64,000 bases of DNA from Methanosarcina sp. ERenArc_MAG2 (GCA_023955635.1 JAMXHR010000002.1:186001-250000); one strand, 5' to 3'; positions 1-11,575 are shown, counted from the stretch's first letter. Numbers and translations: made by a program. Notes: a model not told the origin generated them from the sequence alone.

Positions 1-1107
1 AGTCGAAATTACAAAAATGAAAAACCCGAACAGCCCTGTGAAGAGGAAAACCATTACTGTAAGCCCGATAAGGACACCCGCACAGAGTTTGCTGTAATCA
101 ACTTTTTTAGAAGGAGATGGGCATTGTTTCCTATCCAAACTGTGGAAAAGTAGGAAAACAGGGCAGTTAATACCATAGTGGCAAAAAAGAGCAGCAGTAT
201 GGGTAAATCAAGCGCATTCGTTCCCAGAATATCTTCTACGGCAACCATTGCCCCGCTTCGGGTCCTTCCGATCACCACAAAGGCTACCAGCCCGAAAATC
301 GCGTTAGAGGTATTTACCCCGGAATTCGAAATTAAGAATTCCTTCGAGCTCTCAAGCGTTGAAGGGTTACTGGCATACGGGTCAGAATAGAGAGAGGTTC
401 TTAACCTTCCTAGCTCAGGTTCGGAGTTTTTTTCTTAAGGTAAATCCTGTCAAAATCGACTTTTGCAACAAGCCCTGTAAGGAGTGCCGCAATTGCTGAG
501 GAGAGGCCTGGCAACCATGCCACAAGCGAGCCTGCTGCGCTGCCTGTAAGGATTCCCCTGAGAATTCTTTTTCGAGAAAGCTTGAGTGCGGAAACGGATT
601 CCTCGGGGATCTTCGAGCTTGTGAGGAGGCTTGTAATTAGTTGGGATGCTCCGAAAAGCCCGCTCAGCAGAGGCAGGAGCACGGACGGCTCCCCAAAATT
701 AACAACCGGAACCATAAGAGATTCCCTTGCAAAAGCGAAAAGCCCAAGCACGCCTGTGATCAAAAACAAAACTAGGGCAAAAGCTTTGTACTTATACTTT
801 GCAAGTGGGCTTTTCTCTTTTGAATCTTCATCTTTTTCACCTTTTTCACTTGCAAGCATCAGAAAAACGATTAAAATAAGAATCCATGCCATATGCTCCT
901 CAAGATAAGGATAAACAGTCTTGAAGAATAGAGAAAACGGCAGCACAAATACCAGCGAAGCAACTACCGAGCCTGCGCTTCCTAATGCTGAAAGGCGGAC
1001 TGCCTCAGCTCCGGCTCCGTCAAGCAGAAGCCTGTGCCCTGGCAAGACCGTAAGCGCGGTATCCCCATCCGGCGCCCCTAAAAACACTGAGGGAATAATG
1101 TCGTGGA
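1..1107 (-). pseudogene. TctA-type (DUF112) membrane permease, C-terminal part, split by element
   Basis: This is the larger part of a multi-spanning permease of the tripartite tricarboxylate transporter TctA/DUF112 type and it runs off the left edge of the window. The reading starts at FHDIIPSVFLGAPDGD and continues through several hydrophobic helices. Its N-terminal 70 codons lie at 37512-37719; joining the two halves through the 6-bp core CGTGGA gives an uninterrupted reading ...AVAQTFH-DIIPSVFLGAP. Inside this part the frame breaks twice, at T runs 427-433 (7) and 103-108 (6); one added base in each restores the frame, so these breaks are probably sequence errors. Real inactivation comes from the element insertion. 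The substrate is unknown. Confidence 0.85.
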
Positions 1108-1135
1108 TGGATTTATGGTTTTTGGTAAAACATAC
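1102..1135. other. left attachment site of the integrated element (core plus arm)
   Basis: The core CGTGGA (1102-1107) is repeated directly at 37512-37517. Sixteen bases inside it lies GGTAAAACATAC (1124-1135), whose exact reverse complement lies sixteen bases inside the right core. This symmetric arrangement is what inverted recombinase-binding sites around a short overlap region would leave after integration. The core falls on the codon for His in the QTFHDII stretch of the host permease. Confidence 0.85.
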
Positions 1136-1408
1136 ATTTATTTTAGGTGCTAGAAAGTCACACAGAAATAAAGCATATAAATAAAATGTGGATAGGAGAA
1201 AGAAAAAAACTAAATGTTATTTTGGGGGACGAGCAGGCCCCCTGCCCACTCGTCGATTTGGGAAAAATCAGACGCTGATGAGAAAGCGCCCATGTATGAT
1301 TAGCAGGAAACTATTTAAATTTTTTAGAATATGTTAGGGGTTTTCCATTATAAGTTGGAAACCTCATTAATTGCAGCTTTTTAATACCTTCTAAACGTTG
1401 ATATCATT
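1136..1408. other. non-coding left end of element, upstream of the lipoprotein gene
   Basis: This is AT-rich leader sequence between the left arm site and the start codon at 1409. No convincing ORF is visible. A GC-rich patch near 1230-1260 contains an imperfect inverted repeat (GACGAGCAGG...CCACTCGTC). It probably holds the promoter of the lipoprotein gene. Confidence 0.45.
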
Positions 1409-2742
1409 ATGAAACCCTCCAAAATCCTTGGTGTCATTATATTCCTGATACTCATTGCATCTGGATGCATAGATTCTGGAGACAATCCTTCAGAAGTAAC
1501 TCCTGCAAAAGAAACACCAATTGCTGAACAGTCTGCTCCTACAACAGCAAATCAAAATGAAAAAACCCCGCAGACCAGAACTTAACCATAAATTTCTTGG
1601 ATGTAGGCCAGGGAGACTCGATCGTGATCGAGTATAAAAATAAATCCATGCTTATAGATGCGGGAGAACAAGACCAGGGAGAAGTCGTATCAAATTATCT
1701 AAGGGACCAGGGAATCTCCACGCTGGATTATGTAGTTGCAACCCATCCGCATAGTGATCACATAGGCGGGATGACTGATATTCTCAACAGCTTCCAGGTT
1801 GAGCATTTCGTTGACAGCGGATACCCCCATACATCCAAAACCTACGAAAATATGCTGACCACAATTGACCAGAAAAAGATTCCATTTGAAATAGCTCAGG
1901 TTGGTCAAACAATCGACTTTGACCCTGCTGTTGATATTGAGGTCTTGAATCCTTCAAAGACATATTCTGATGACCTGAACGAAAACTCGGTAGTTCTCAA
2001 AGTAAATTACGGAAGAACGTCATTTTTGCTCATGGGTGATGCAGGTCTTGAAACAGAAGAACGCATCATGAAAGCTGGGTATAACATAGACTCGGATATC
2101 CTGAAAGTCGGACATCACGCAAGCCGCTCTGGCAGTGGAGAGACCTTTATTTCAGCTGTAAGTCCTGAAGTGAGTGTTATCGAAGTTGGAGCGGGAAATG
2201 ATTATGGACATCCGCATACTGAGGTTCTTGAAAGGCTGCAGAAGGTTTCAAAGGTCTACAGAACTGATCTGGACGGCACTATCACAATAACAACGGATGG
2301 ATCTACTTATTCAGTCACAACTCAGAAAAACGAACCTAGAGAAGAAGACAGGTCTGTATCTACTGGAACTTCCAGTTCTACAGCTTCATCAGTTACTGAA
2401 GAATCCAAGTCAAAAGAAAATATGGTGCCCAGTTCTGAAGAATCAACTGTCTATGTGAGCGACCTGAACCTGCAAGATGAATGGGTCAAAATTTCAAACA
2501 AAGGCTCTTCTCCTGTATCCCTGAATGGCTGGAAAATTGAGGATGAGGGTAGTAAACACATCTATACATTTCCTTCTTACACACTGGATTCTGGATCTAC
2601 AGTGACTGTGTATACTGAAGAGGGTACTGACTTAGCTACTGGACTTTACTGGCAGTTGGGAAGTCCTATCTGGAACAATGATGGAGATACAGCTTCTCTC
2701 TATGATAATGGCGGAAAGCTTGTTTCTACGCTGGAGAGATAA
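1409..2742 (+). CDS. secreted ComEC/Rec2-like metallo-beta-lactamase-fold lipoprotein with lamin-tail domain (frameshift)
   Basis: The ATG at 1409 begins a lipoprotein signal (MKPSKILG..., hydrophobic core, lipobox IASGC), then a Ser/Thr/Pro/Gln linker. The main domain starts NLTINFLDVGQGDS and carries the HPHSDHIGG metal motif, LLMGDAG and KVGHHASRSG, as in ComEC/Rec2-type hydrolases. The last ~100 residues (YVSDLNLQDEWVKISNKGSS...) form a lamin-tail-type beta domain, seen in secreted nucleases. The product would be an exported, membrane-anchored phosphoesterase or nuclease. The frame breaks at the A run 1560-1565 (6); one more A joins signal and catalytic domain. DUF3006 follows 3 nt downstream. 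Confidence 0.8.
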
Positions 2743-2745
2743 ACT

Positions 2746-2981
2746 ATGGCAAATTTCAAAGTTACGTTGGATAGGATTGAAGAGGGTACTGCAGTGCTGC
2801 TTGTAAGAGATGAAGAACTAGTAAAAATTAAAATTCCCTCTTTTTATTGCCTTCTGGAAGCAAAGAGGGTGATATAATGAATATTACCGTTGCCAGAGAT
2901 GTTCAAGAGACGGTGGATGCAAAAGAGAAAGTGTCAAGTTTACTTGAGAAGCTTAAAAAGAAGAATCAAGAGAATGAATGA
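2746..2981 (+). CDS. DUF3006 family small protein (frameshift)
   Basis: The ATG at 2746 follows the hydrolase stop by 3 nt. The translation begins MANFKVTLDRIEEGTAVLLV and matches the DUF3006 pattern (DRIEE..AVLL), a family often encoded next to ComEC-like hydrolases. The frame breaks at the T run 2841-2845; with one more T it continues as SFLLPSGSKEGDIMNITVAR and ends in a Lys/Glu-rich tail at 2981, about 78 residues in all. The function of the family is unknown; pairing with the hydrolase suggests a joint role. Confidence 0.7.
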
Positions 2982-3437
2982 AAGGCTTGGGCGGGGAGAA
3001 ACTGATAAGCTTTGGCTTGAGATAGGGGCAGGAATCATCAGACCTGCCCCAAACTGCAGTGCAGACCCAGACCGAAGGATCCACATAAACAATAATAATA
3101 GTTATAACTATTTAAATTTAATTGTATTGTGTATAATCGAGTTTTCAGAGATTTAATTTCAAAAAATTTTATGATTCAAGCGACCATTGAGTCTGCGCCT
3201 CGCTCTGCCATTGATAATTCGTAATATTTGCGAGTTCATTTACTGCGGCTGCTCCTGATTCCTCTAATGTTCCTGTAAATTCAATTTTAAAGTAATTAGC
3301 TTATTGAATAATGGCATTGCCTTTGATAAACTCTATAAAAGGCTCACAGTTAGAAAAGTAATATATAGTACGGCCCGTAAACTATACTTATATTTTCATT
3401 CTGTAAATAAATTCAATTTGGTGGGGACTATTAAGTA
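2982..3437. other. intergenic region with a GC hairpin
   Basis: No gene is seen. GGGGCAGG (3025-3032) and CCTGCCCC (3043-3050) form a perfect 8-bp stem with a 10-nt loop, 44 nt after the DUF3006 stop; it may mark the transcript end, although no T run follows. The rest is AT-rich and probably includes the promoter of the NERD-helicase gene. Confidence 0.5.
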
Positions 3438-5252
3438 ATGGGCTTGAAAATAATTCCAAATGACTTTTCAAATTTTGAACCCGGAGAAAAAAGAGTTGCA
3501 AACGAGTTAAATTCCTTATATTTAAATGTTGATTACGACTGCTACCTATATGTCCAACCAAGATTAAAAAAATTAAATCCTGATTTTCTTTTAATTGATG
3601 CCTATAAAGGAATTTGTATTATAGAAGTAAAAGATTGGGATATAGGCTATATAAAGAGAATTCATAACATTTATGTCATTGACTTAAAAGGTAGGCGACA
3701 TCATAATCCGGTCTTTAGAACCAATCAATATTTTAACTTTGCAAAGAGAATTCTACAATCTGAACCGTATTTTATAGATAAGAATGGATGCTTTAAATTA
3801 AAGCTTTATTCTAAAGTTATATTTACAAATCTAAATGCTAAAGAGCTTGAGAGTTTAAACCCTTGTTTATATCAGCCACCCACTGAATGCATCTCTTCTG
3901 AACAAATCCGAGCTCTTACATTTGATACTTTATTCTCTAGTGATACTCGTTTCCTCGATAAGAACACAATCTCTGCAATTAGGGGAACACTCTTTCCGGA
4001 AATCAGAGTTAAGCCTGTACAAACCGAGCTATGGGAATTTAACAGGAGAAACCCACTGGAAAATCGCATTATGAGTACTCTTGATGTAGAACAAGAGAAA
4101 TTTGCCAGGCGGATACCTTATGGGCATTATATGATAACAGGAGTTCCTGGGAGCGGCAAAACAGTAATTCTCCTGTCTAGAGCTATTCACCTGCTTAAAG
4201 AGAACCCAGCATGGAAGATCAGGATTGTAACCTATAACCGATCTCTAGCAAGAAAATTACAGAATAGGTTTGAAAGTCTATATGAAAAGTTGGAGTTGAT
4301 GGAGATCAACTATCAGAATATAACGATTTCAACACTCCATAGCCTTGCAGGTGAAGTTTCGACCATAGTACCTCCACCAATAAAAACTCAAGATTACTGG
4401 GATACCATTTTCCCCTTCAATGCAATTGAAAATGCAAACCCCACCTACGATGCGATCTTGATAGATGAGTATCAGGATTTCCCAGAAGCCTGGATAAAGT
4501 TTTGCCTCTTAATGTGTAAAAAGCACTACTATAATGGGCAGCAAACTGAGAACTTATTTCTCGCAGGAGATAGACTGCAAAGCATCTATAACGACAAGGA
4601 CAGCAGCTGGAAAAGCTTAGGTGTCAACATTGTCGGAAGATCTAAACTATTAAAAACCTCCTACAGATCTGGGAGTACTCACATTAATCTTGCTCTGGAC
4701 TACCTTATGAAGGACGATAAACTGAAAAAAGAGGTAGAAAAGTTCTATGAAGGGAGAAACGGGATTTGCTGCAATTATAAAACTGAAAATAGTGTCGATT
4801 TTATCAGTGGAGGTATGGATCCTATAAACAGATACCTCAGCGATATTTTTTTAAATCAGAGATACAATCCTGAAGATGTACTTGTGTTAGTACCTAACAG
4901 TAAAGGACCGAATAATAAGGATGAAATCTATCAAAAATTGGATGATCAGCTAAAATTGATAAGTATTGCTTCTAAAGAAATTGAGCCCAATAAGATGACT
5001 ATTACAACTTATCACTCATCCAAGGGGCTGGAATGCAAGGTTTGTCTTCTTTTGAACATTGACAATTTAAGTGATAAGAAACTGGTATATGTAGGAATGA
5101 CAAGGGCATCTGAAAAGCTATGTATTCATTCGTGTTCATACGGGGGAGGAGAAATATTCAAAGAGCTATTGTCCTGCTACGAGGAAACCACTGCTCCAAT
5201 TAAAAGTGATATACTGACCTGTGCAGGTTTTGATTCAGTTATGGAAGGGTAG
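3438..5252 (+). CDS. NERD nuclease-related domain fused to SF1 (UvrD/Rep-like) helicase
   Basis: The 604-residue protein starts with a NERD domain (residues ~15-120; PDFLLIDAYKGICIIEVKDW holds the nuclease-like D...ExK residues). An SF1A helicase follows: Walker A GVPGSGKT near residue 235, Walker B ILIDEYQDF near 345, motif III-like LAGDRLQSIY, and C-terminal motifs TTYHSSKGLEC and YVGMTRASEKL. It probably binds and processes DNA as a helicase-nuclease. NERD helicases occur often in defence islands and on mobile elements; here it is cargo of the element and stands alone, with large gaps on both sides. The start at ATG 3438 fits the domain start. Confidence 0.85.
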   Translation: MGLKIIPNDFSNFEPGEKRVANELNSLYLNVDYDCYLYVQPRLKKLNPDFLLIDAYKGICIIEVKDWDIGYIKRIHNIYVIDLKGRRHHNPVFRTNQYFNFAKRILQSEPYFIDKNGCFKLKLYSKVIFTNLNAKELESLNPCLYQPPTECISSEQIRALTFDTLFSSDTRFLDKNTISAIRGTLFPEIRVKPVQTELWEFNRRNPLENRIMSTLDVEQEKFARRIPYGHYMITGVPGSGKTVILLSRAIHLLKENPAWKIRIVTYNRSLARKLQNRFESLYEKLELMEINYQNITISTLHSLAGEVSTIVPPPIKTQDYWDTIFPFNAIENANPTYDAILIDEYQDFPEAWIKFCLLMCKKHYYNGQQTENLFLAGDRLQSIYNDKDSSWKSLGVNIVGRSKLLKTSYRSGSTHINLALDYLMKDDKLKKEVEKFYEGRNGICCNYKTENSVDFISGGMDPINRYLSDIFLNQRYNPEDVLVLVPNSKGPNNKDEIYQKLDDQLKLISIASKEIEPNKMTITTYHSSKGLECKVCLLLNIDNLSDKKLVYVGMTRASEKLCIHSCSYGGGEIFKELLSCYEETTAPIKSDILTCAGFDSVMEG

Positions 5253-5964
5253 AAGCTTTCTGTAAAAAAGTGCTTCAGTTCAACTTTGATTCCCTAAATC
5301 AACCTGAATAAAGAAACTCACATTTGTCCCCGCGCCTATCCCAAAAAGTATGCTCCTTATATAAAACCTGAATATGCTTTGAAGCCCGCTACGAGCGTGT
5401 AACTAGCTTCTAGGATGTGAAAAATGACTATGCTGTTGGCTTTAATTTACGGAGATGGGTTCGAATCATACCCCTCGCATTGTTGAAAGGGGATATAGGT
5501 ATCTCGAATTTTTTGTGCGCAACTGATATATTTTGACAGTACTATTTTTATAAATTGACCTTGACAAAAATAACTTTTTATAAAGAATATTCAATAAAAA
5601 ATCACATTTTTTGTACGTAACTGCAAAATATCGCAAAATTTATTATTGGAATTTTCTTAGAAGTTAAATTCATTTTATAATTTTACCTTAAGTAAATCAA
5701 AAAAACAAACTCTTTTGGAGATAACTCACAATTTTCAGAAATTATGTTAACTAAAATATTTTTGTAACTTATTTTAAACAAAAATCAAAGTTTATATGTT
5801 TTGGTAGAATTAATATACAATTGATTCTTTTCAAAGTCAGTCTAGACAAAAAATCTTCATTTAAAAGGTTTAACAATATTAAGATAAGTCAATTTAAAAG
5901 TAAGATTGAAAAGTCATTTTATAAATGAAGTCAATTTTTTATTTTAAGTTAAAATCTTTTACAC
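5253..5964. other. long AT-rich intergenic region between convergent genes
   Basis: Seven hundred bases separate the NERD-helicase and HEAT genes, which converge. No ORF with coding character is visible. It contains many A/T tracts and a short stretch resembling a tRNA T-loop (GGGTTCGAATC near 5458) without a pairing stem. Confidence 0.4.
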
Positions 5965-8900
5965 TTACTTAAAACGTAAAATCAAACTCTTCAACTTATG
6001 TATGCTATTGGCCACAAGTTTTGGAACGTCTGTTTCTTGTTCATAAGAAACAAGCAATGGAATTATTGGAATAGAGATTTTCAGCTTCTGAGTAGTGTTC
6101 AAAGGAGAATCTAATTCATCGAGTATCCTATAAATCTGTTCTTTCATTTCAGGGATATCATCTTTAATCTCCTTTAAGTTTTGTTGGATAATATCAATGT
6201 ATTCCTGTGGATTTTGTAGTTTATCTATTGATTCTATTAACCTATCAACTGAATCGCTCAAGTACTTGATTTCCTCCAATTTTTCAATCATAGTAGTCGT
6301 CTTTTCATCAAGTTCTTTTATTCCTTCTTTTAAAGGGTTTAGCTGATTTTTAATTGTCTGCTCAGATATCATATTTATTGTTGGTATTAATGATATAATA
6401 AAAGGCAATTCATCGTATTTCCCATTTGAATACTTTTTATTTTTTATAGACTCAAGCTTATTGAGAATTAATTTATTTTCTGGAATCGAAGGTATTTTTA
6501 GATCCAAAACTGAAATAATCTCGTCAAGAACCCTGATATATTTTCCTTGATCAACACTTTCAATTTGGATTTGAATTTCTTGAACTTTGTCTTTTATAAG
6601 ACAAGCAATTTCTTGTGCATCAGTTCCTTGAGACTCCCGACAAGCAGTTTTTGCTTTTTTCTGGATTTCTTCGATAAGGAACTTTAATTTTTTATCGAAA
6701 AAAGGAAATCCTTTTCGCATTGTTTCTATTGCGAAAGGCGCTATTTCTTCTGCGTCGTTCATTAGTTCTGCTGCACGATCACAGTATTGTCTAAAAAAAT
6801 TAAGTTCACCTTTTTTTGCCTCTAAATCTAGATTTTCCAAATATTGGACTTCTTTTAAAGCATTTGCAAGGTTATTGACAGCCTCAAAAAGTAGTTCTTT
6901 GCTCTTTGAGCCTCTAACGGAATCTCTTGCTTCTGTTAAGTATTTGTCTACTTCTTCTTTTGCTTCACGTTTTTTGAAAACAATTATATGGAAAGATCGA
7001 TAAAAAGGTAGGCAAAATTGAGCTGGATTGCTCTTCTCTGAAGGTGATTCCTGCGTTGCTTTCTCAAAAAACATAATTGCTTTTTCTAGTTCGTTTCTAT
7101 AAATTTCTTCATGTTCTGCTTGAGAAGCTTTAAATATGGAAGCTTTTCCTAGAGAACAGTTTGCGTAAACTCTTACATAAACATTTTTATCATTTGTCAG
7201 TTGAATTAAGTAGTTCCAGACACGTTGCTTATTAGATACGTGAGAAAACACAAATCCCAAATAACTTGTTGCCTCCTGTCTCACATTCACATCTTCATCA
7301 TTTGTGAGTATATTTAAATCGTTCAATGCTTGTTCCTTATCTGGAGCTTGAGCAAAGACAGAAGCAATTGCTGAAGCTGATGCGTGTCTTACATTACTGT
7401 CCCCATCTTTTGTCAGTCTATGTAAGTCGTCCCATGCTTGTTGCTTATCCAGAACTTGAACAAATACAGAAGCAATTGCAAAAGCCGATCCGCGTCTTAC
7501 ATTACTGTCTTCGTCTTTTGTCAGTCTATGTAAATCTTCCCATATTTGCTGTTTATTTGATATTTGAGTAAAAGCAGGAACAAGTGCATTAGCAGCCCTA
7601 TACCTAACATCCCAATAGATACTGTTTGTGAGTCTGTGCAAGTCATCCCATGCTTGTTGTTTATCTGGTACTTGGGTAAAAGCAGAGGAAAGAGCAGATT
7701 CTGCTATACTTCTTACATTACCGTCTTTATCACTTACTAGTTTAATTAAGTCGTTCCATGCCTGTTGTTTATCTGATACATATGAAAATACAAAAGCAAG
7801 GGTAGAAGCTGCCCGATACCTTACTTTACTATTTTTATCATTGATCAGTCTATGTAAATCGTTCCAAGCCTTTTGCTTATCTAGCACTTGAGGGAAAGCA
7901 GAGGCGATGGCATCTGCGACTTTAGATCTTACTTTACTATCTTCATCATTGATCAGTCTATGTAAATCGTTCCATGCCTGTAATTTATCTGGAGCGTAAA
8001 GAAAAACAGAACTGAGGATAGAGATAGCACCAGATCTAACAATACTATTCTCATCATTTGCCAGTTTTATTAAATCATTCCATGCCTTTTCTTTATCTGG
8101 CACATATGAGAATGAGGAGATAAGTGTATTGATAATCTCGTACCTTAAAGAAGTTTTTGGTAACTAGTAGGTTCAATAAAGTCTATGATTGTCATCGCTT
8201 TAGGTTCAATGAAGTCTGTTATTGAAGAAACTTTATTCATAACCTCATAATCGGTAAATAATTTTCTATTGTAAGTCAGTTTAATTAAGTCGTCCCATGC
8301 ATTTTGTTTATCCGGCATTTCCAAAAATATGGTGCCAAGGAAAGAGATAGCGTATGACTTTACCTCATATTTTTCGTCATTAGCCAGTTTGATCAACTTG
8401 TTCCAAGCCTGCTGTTTATCTGGCACGTGAGGGAAAGCAGAAGCAAGGACCCAAGCAGCTTTGGATCTCACCCTCCAATCTTTATTATTTGTCAGCTCAA
8501 GAAGGTGGTTACAAGTTTGTTGTTTATTTGGTATGTGAGGGAAAGCAGAAGCAAGGATATTGATGGCTCTGGAACTTAACATCCAGTTCTCATCATTAGT
8601 CAGCTTAATCAAGTAATTCAATGCCTGCTGTTTATCTGGCACGTGAGGGAAAGCAAAAGCAAGGATATTAATATCTCTAGAACTTAGCATCCAATCGATA
8701 TTATTGGTCAACTTAATTAAGTCGTTCCAAGCCTTTTCTTTATCAGGCACATGAGGAAAAGCAAAAGCAAGGGTATCAACGGCTCTGGAACTCAACATCC
8801 AAGTTCTATCATTGGTCAACGTAATTAAGTCGTTCCAAGCCTGCTGCATATCTGGTACTTGAGTAAAAGCAGAGGAAAGGGCAAATTTTGCTATACTTCT

Positions 8901-10351
8901 TACATCACCGTCTTTATCACTTACTAGTTTAATTAATACATTCCAAGCCTTTTCTTTATCTGGCACATAGGGAAAAATAGAACAAAGTGTAGAGGCAGTC
9001 CTAAACCTTATATCGTTGTTTTCATCGTGAACCAGTTTAACTATATCTCCCCATGCCTGACTTTTATCAGTTATTTGAGAAAATGAGGAAGCAATTGCAG
9101 AAATAGCTTCTACCCTAACATTTTTGTTCTCATCATTAGCTAGCTTAATTAACTCGTTCCATACTTGCTGTTTATCTGGAGCTTGAGAAAAAGAAACAAT
9201 AAGCGAAGAGGTGGCTGCTGACTTCACCTTGTAGTTTTCATCATTAGTCAATTTAATTAAATCATTCCAAGTCTTTTCTTTATCTGGCACGTAAGAAAAA
9301 ACAGAGCCTAGGGAAGAGGCAACCATAAATCTCACATTCCAGTTCTCACTAGTTGTCAGTCTATGTAAATCGTTCCAAGCCTTTTGCTTATCCGGCATTT
9401 GGAAGAAGGCGAAAACAAGCGCAGAGACTATTTCAGGTCCTTTATAACTGTCTATATCGTTTGTTAACTTGATTAAATCGCTCCATGCATATTCTTTATC
9501 TGGCACACTAGTGAAAGCAAAAACAAGGAAAGAAACAGCTTCTAATCTCACGTTTTCATTTTCATCATAGGTCAATTTAATTAAGTCGCTCCATGCTTTG
9601 TGTCTATCTGGTACTTGAGAAAAGATAGACCCAAGAACAAAAGCCACTCCATACCTCACATTACTATCTTCATAATTGATGAGTCTATGTAAGTCTTCCC
9701 ATGCCACTTGCTTATCAGGCACATGAGAAAATGCGGAAATAAGAGCATCTGTGGCTCTAAATCTTACATTCCAATCTTTATTGATGGCCAGTTTAATTAA
9801 GTCACTCCATGCCAGTTGTTTATCTGGGACATAAGGAAAAACAGAACTAAGGGAAGAAGCTGCTATGCGCTTTACATCAATAGACGTATCACTGTTTAGT
9901 TTAATTAAGTCATCCCATGCTTGTTGTTTATCTGGCACTTGAGAGAACACAGAAACAAATGCCGAAATTATTTTATATCTTACGCAATTGTTTTTATTAT
10001 AAGTTAACTTATGTAAATCGCTCCATGCCTGTCTTTTATCAGGCATTTGAGAAAAGACATAAACAATGGTAGAGGCAGCTTCTGATCTTATATATTTATT
10101 TTTATCATTTGTTAGTCTTAAATAATCCCATGCCTTCCGTTTATCTAACAATAATGAAAAAAATTAAGGGTATGTGTAGACCAATAGTTAATGGAATAAC
10201 CTTTACCAGTAGCCAGTTTAATTAAGTCATTCCACGCTTGTTGTTTATCGGGTAGTAGTAGAGAGCAAATTTTTAGTTTTTCTAGGGCTCTAATCCGTTC
10301 TTCCAGATCATCGCTAGAACATAGACTGTGAAGCTCCTCTTGATTTATCAA
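5965..10351 (-). CDS. giant HEAT-repeat protein with coiled-coil C-terminus (two frameshifts)
   Basis: One gene of about 1,460 codons is read as three pieces: 10351-10145, 10151-8145 and the piece ending at 5965. The breaks lie at A run 10157-10163 (7) and T run 8154-8158 (5); one extra base in each gives a continuous repeat pattern. After a short head (MINQEELHSLC) come about 29 HEAT-like repeats of 36 residues of the form VPDKQQAWNDLIKLTNDE followed by NVR..A...L...F. The last ~390 residues lack repeats and are helical (coiled-coil-like, Glu/Lys-rich). It is likely a soluble scaffold for protein binding. No enzymatic motif is seen. Confidence 0.75.
7180..10330 (-). repeat. 108-bp tandem repeats coding for 36-aa HEAT units
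   Basis: About 29 copies at 108-bp period inside the HEAT gene. The most constant DNA segment codes for PDKQQAWNDL. Divergence between copies is moderate, so the array is old but still alignable. Confidence 0.75.
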
Positions 10352-10605
10352 CTGCTCTACACCAGAAGCCTCTATAAAGAATAATATTTAAAAATATTTC
10401 GTTTTCTCATTCTGCTTTCGCAATCAAGATTTACTGAAAAGGGTAAAATGTAAAGAGAATTACCTTAGAAAACCCTAACTTTATGTTGTTTCCCTACTTT
10501 GACAGATTATGATAATCAACATAGTGTTTTTATACAAAAAACACATTGCATCGACACACCACATATTGGTAAAATAGTAAATGTCATAAATCAATAAACG
10601 TACTA

Positions 10606-10794
10606 CATTGGTCATCGGTTAAGGAATTTTCTTGCCTGTATGCTATTGATTTAGGAGCAAAAGTCAGTCCCAAATTTCGAAACCAATAACTAAAATCGAT
10701 GCCCTGTTCCAACTTCATATCAATGAATATTTTGGAGAACTGTTCTGGAAATAAGGCAATTTATCATGATTCCTCACTTAACCGAAGACGCATG
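10606..10794. mobile_element. MITE family A, copy 1, with 10-bp target duplication
   Basis: A 189-bp non-coding element with imperfect inverted ends (CATTGGTCATCGGTTAAGGA at left; the right end reads TTAACCGAAGACGCATG). It is flanked on both sides by AAACGTACTA (10596-10605 and 10795-10804). Near-identical copies lie at 19330, 19685 and, diverged, 56981. Confidence 0.9.
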
Positions 10795-10804
10795 AAACGT
10801 ACTA

Positions 10805-11121
10805 TAGTTATTTACTTTCTGGTTTTCAAGCGTTTATTCCAAAATATACACATAAGCGGCGACAACTCAAACTTGCTCGTCCCTCAATAACTAACTTAGA
10901 AGACATAAGGCAAAACGACAAAAAGATTATTATATTAATCATTTTTTTGTCGATGTAATTTATATTATTGAAATCTTGTCGTCTGTCGCACGCGCACACA
11001 TTGCGCTACTAATTAATCTTATTGGTAAACGGAATTTTTCCCTTTTGAGCCATATGGCAGGTTACTAGCTACTGTTTTTGTGGTGTCGTCGTCTGGGTAC
11101 AATGTGGAATTATGTGCGACA
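10805..11121. other. intergenic region with distant inverted repeat
   Basis: No gene is seen. GTCGCACGCGCACACATTG (10985-11003) and the imperfect reverse complement of it (CAATGTGGAATTATGTGCGA, 11100-11119) flank about 100 bp. The right copy ends directly at the stop codon of the 145-residue gene. Confidence 0.45.
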
Positions 11122-11559
11122 CTAAAATTTATCCCTGACCGTTTCATTAAGGCCCTTTGGATTATAGGCATAGAACGTCGTCCCGTCTTTTTTCTTTACT
11201 TCCTTATAGCCGTAATGAGGGAGAGCCTCTAAAAACGCTCCTGCTGTGTCTTCGGTGAGAGAGTATGGGTCATACCCTGCAAGCTTCATTCTTTTGATAA
11301 GTATATGAAGGTCCTCAGCTAACCATCCGAATTTTATGGCTTGGTCTAGGCAATGGTCCAGACACCAGAGGAATCTATACACGCCCCTTGCAAGGGCTAT
11401 GCTCTTTATATCTCCTTCTACTTTGCTTCTCTTAAGCTCTGCAAGCTCTTCTCTGATAAAAGCCTGGACCTTTGGCTTATTCTCTATGCCTTCATAGCAC
11501 CAGACAGGATATATGGCTTTAACTTCCTCGATTGAATTAACTGTCTTAAATGGAATCAT
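11122..11559 (-). CDS. hypothetical protein, 145 aa, second gene of AbrB-like operon
   Basis: I do not recognise this family. The protein is soluble and mixed helical, with a central helix pair (KSIALARGVYRFLWCLDHCL) and a basic C-terminus that ends KGLNETVRDKF. It starts 16 nt after the stop of a 50-residue AbrB-like gene on the same strand, with AGGGGAG upstream of the ATG, so the two are probably cotranscribed. It may be an early gene of the element. Confidence 0.65.
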   Translation of the reverse strand: MIPFKTVNSIEEVKAIYPVWCYEGIENKPKVQAFIREELAELKRSKVEGDIKSIALARGVYRFLWCLDHCLDQAIKFGWLAEDLHILIKRMKLAGYDPYSLTEDTAGAFLEALPHYGYKEVKKKDGTTFYAYNPKGLNETVRDKF

Positions 11560-11575
11560 ACTACTCCCCTGCTTT

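Noticed and set aside
2890..3156. 88-codon plus-strand frame after DUF3006
   Set aside because: It overlaps the restored DUF3006 frame and continues into low-complexity Asn-rich AT sequence; not a gene.
5440..5490. GGGTTCGAATC, like a tRNA T-loop
   Set aside because: The flanking bases do not pair into a T-stem or acceptor stem and no anticodon arm precedes it.
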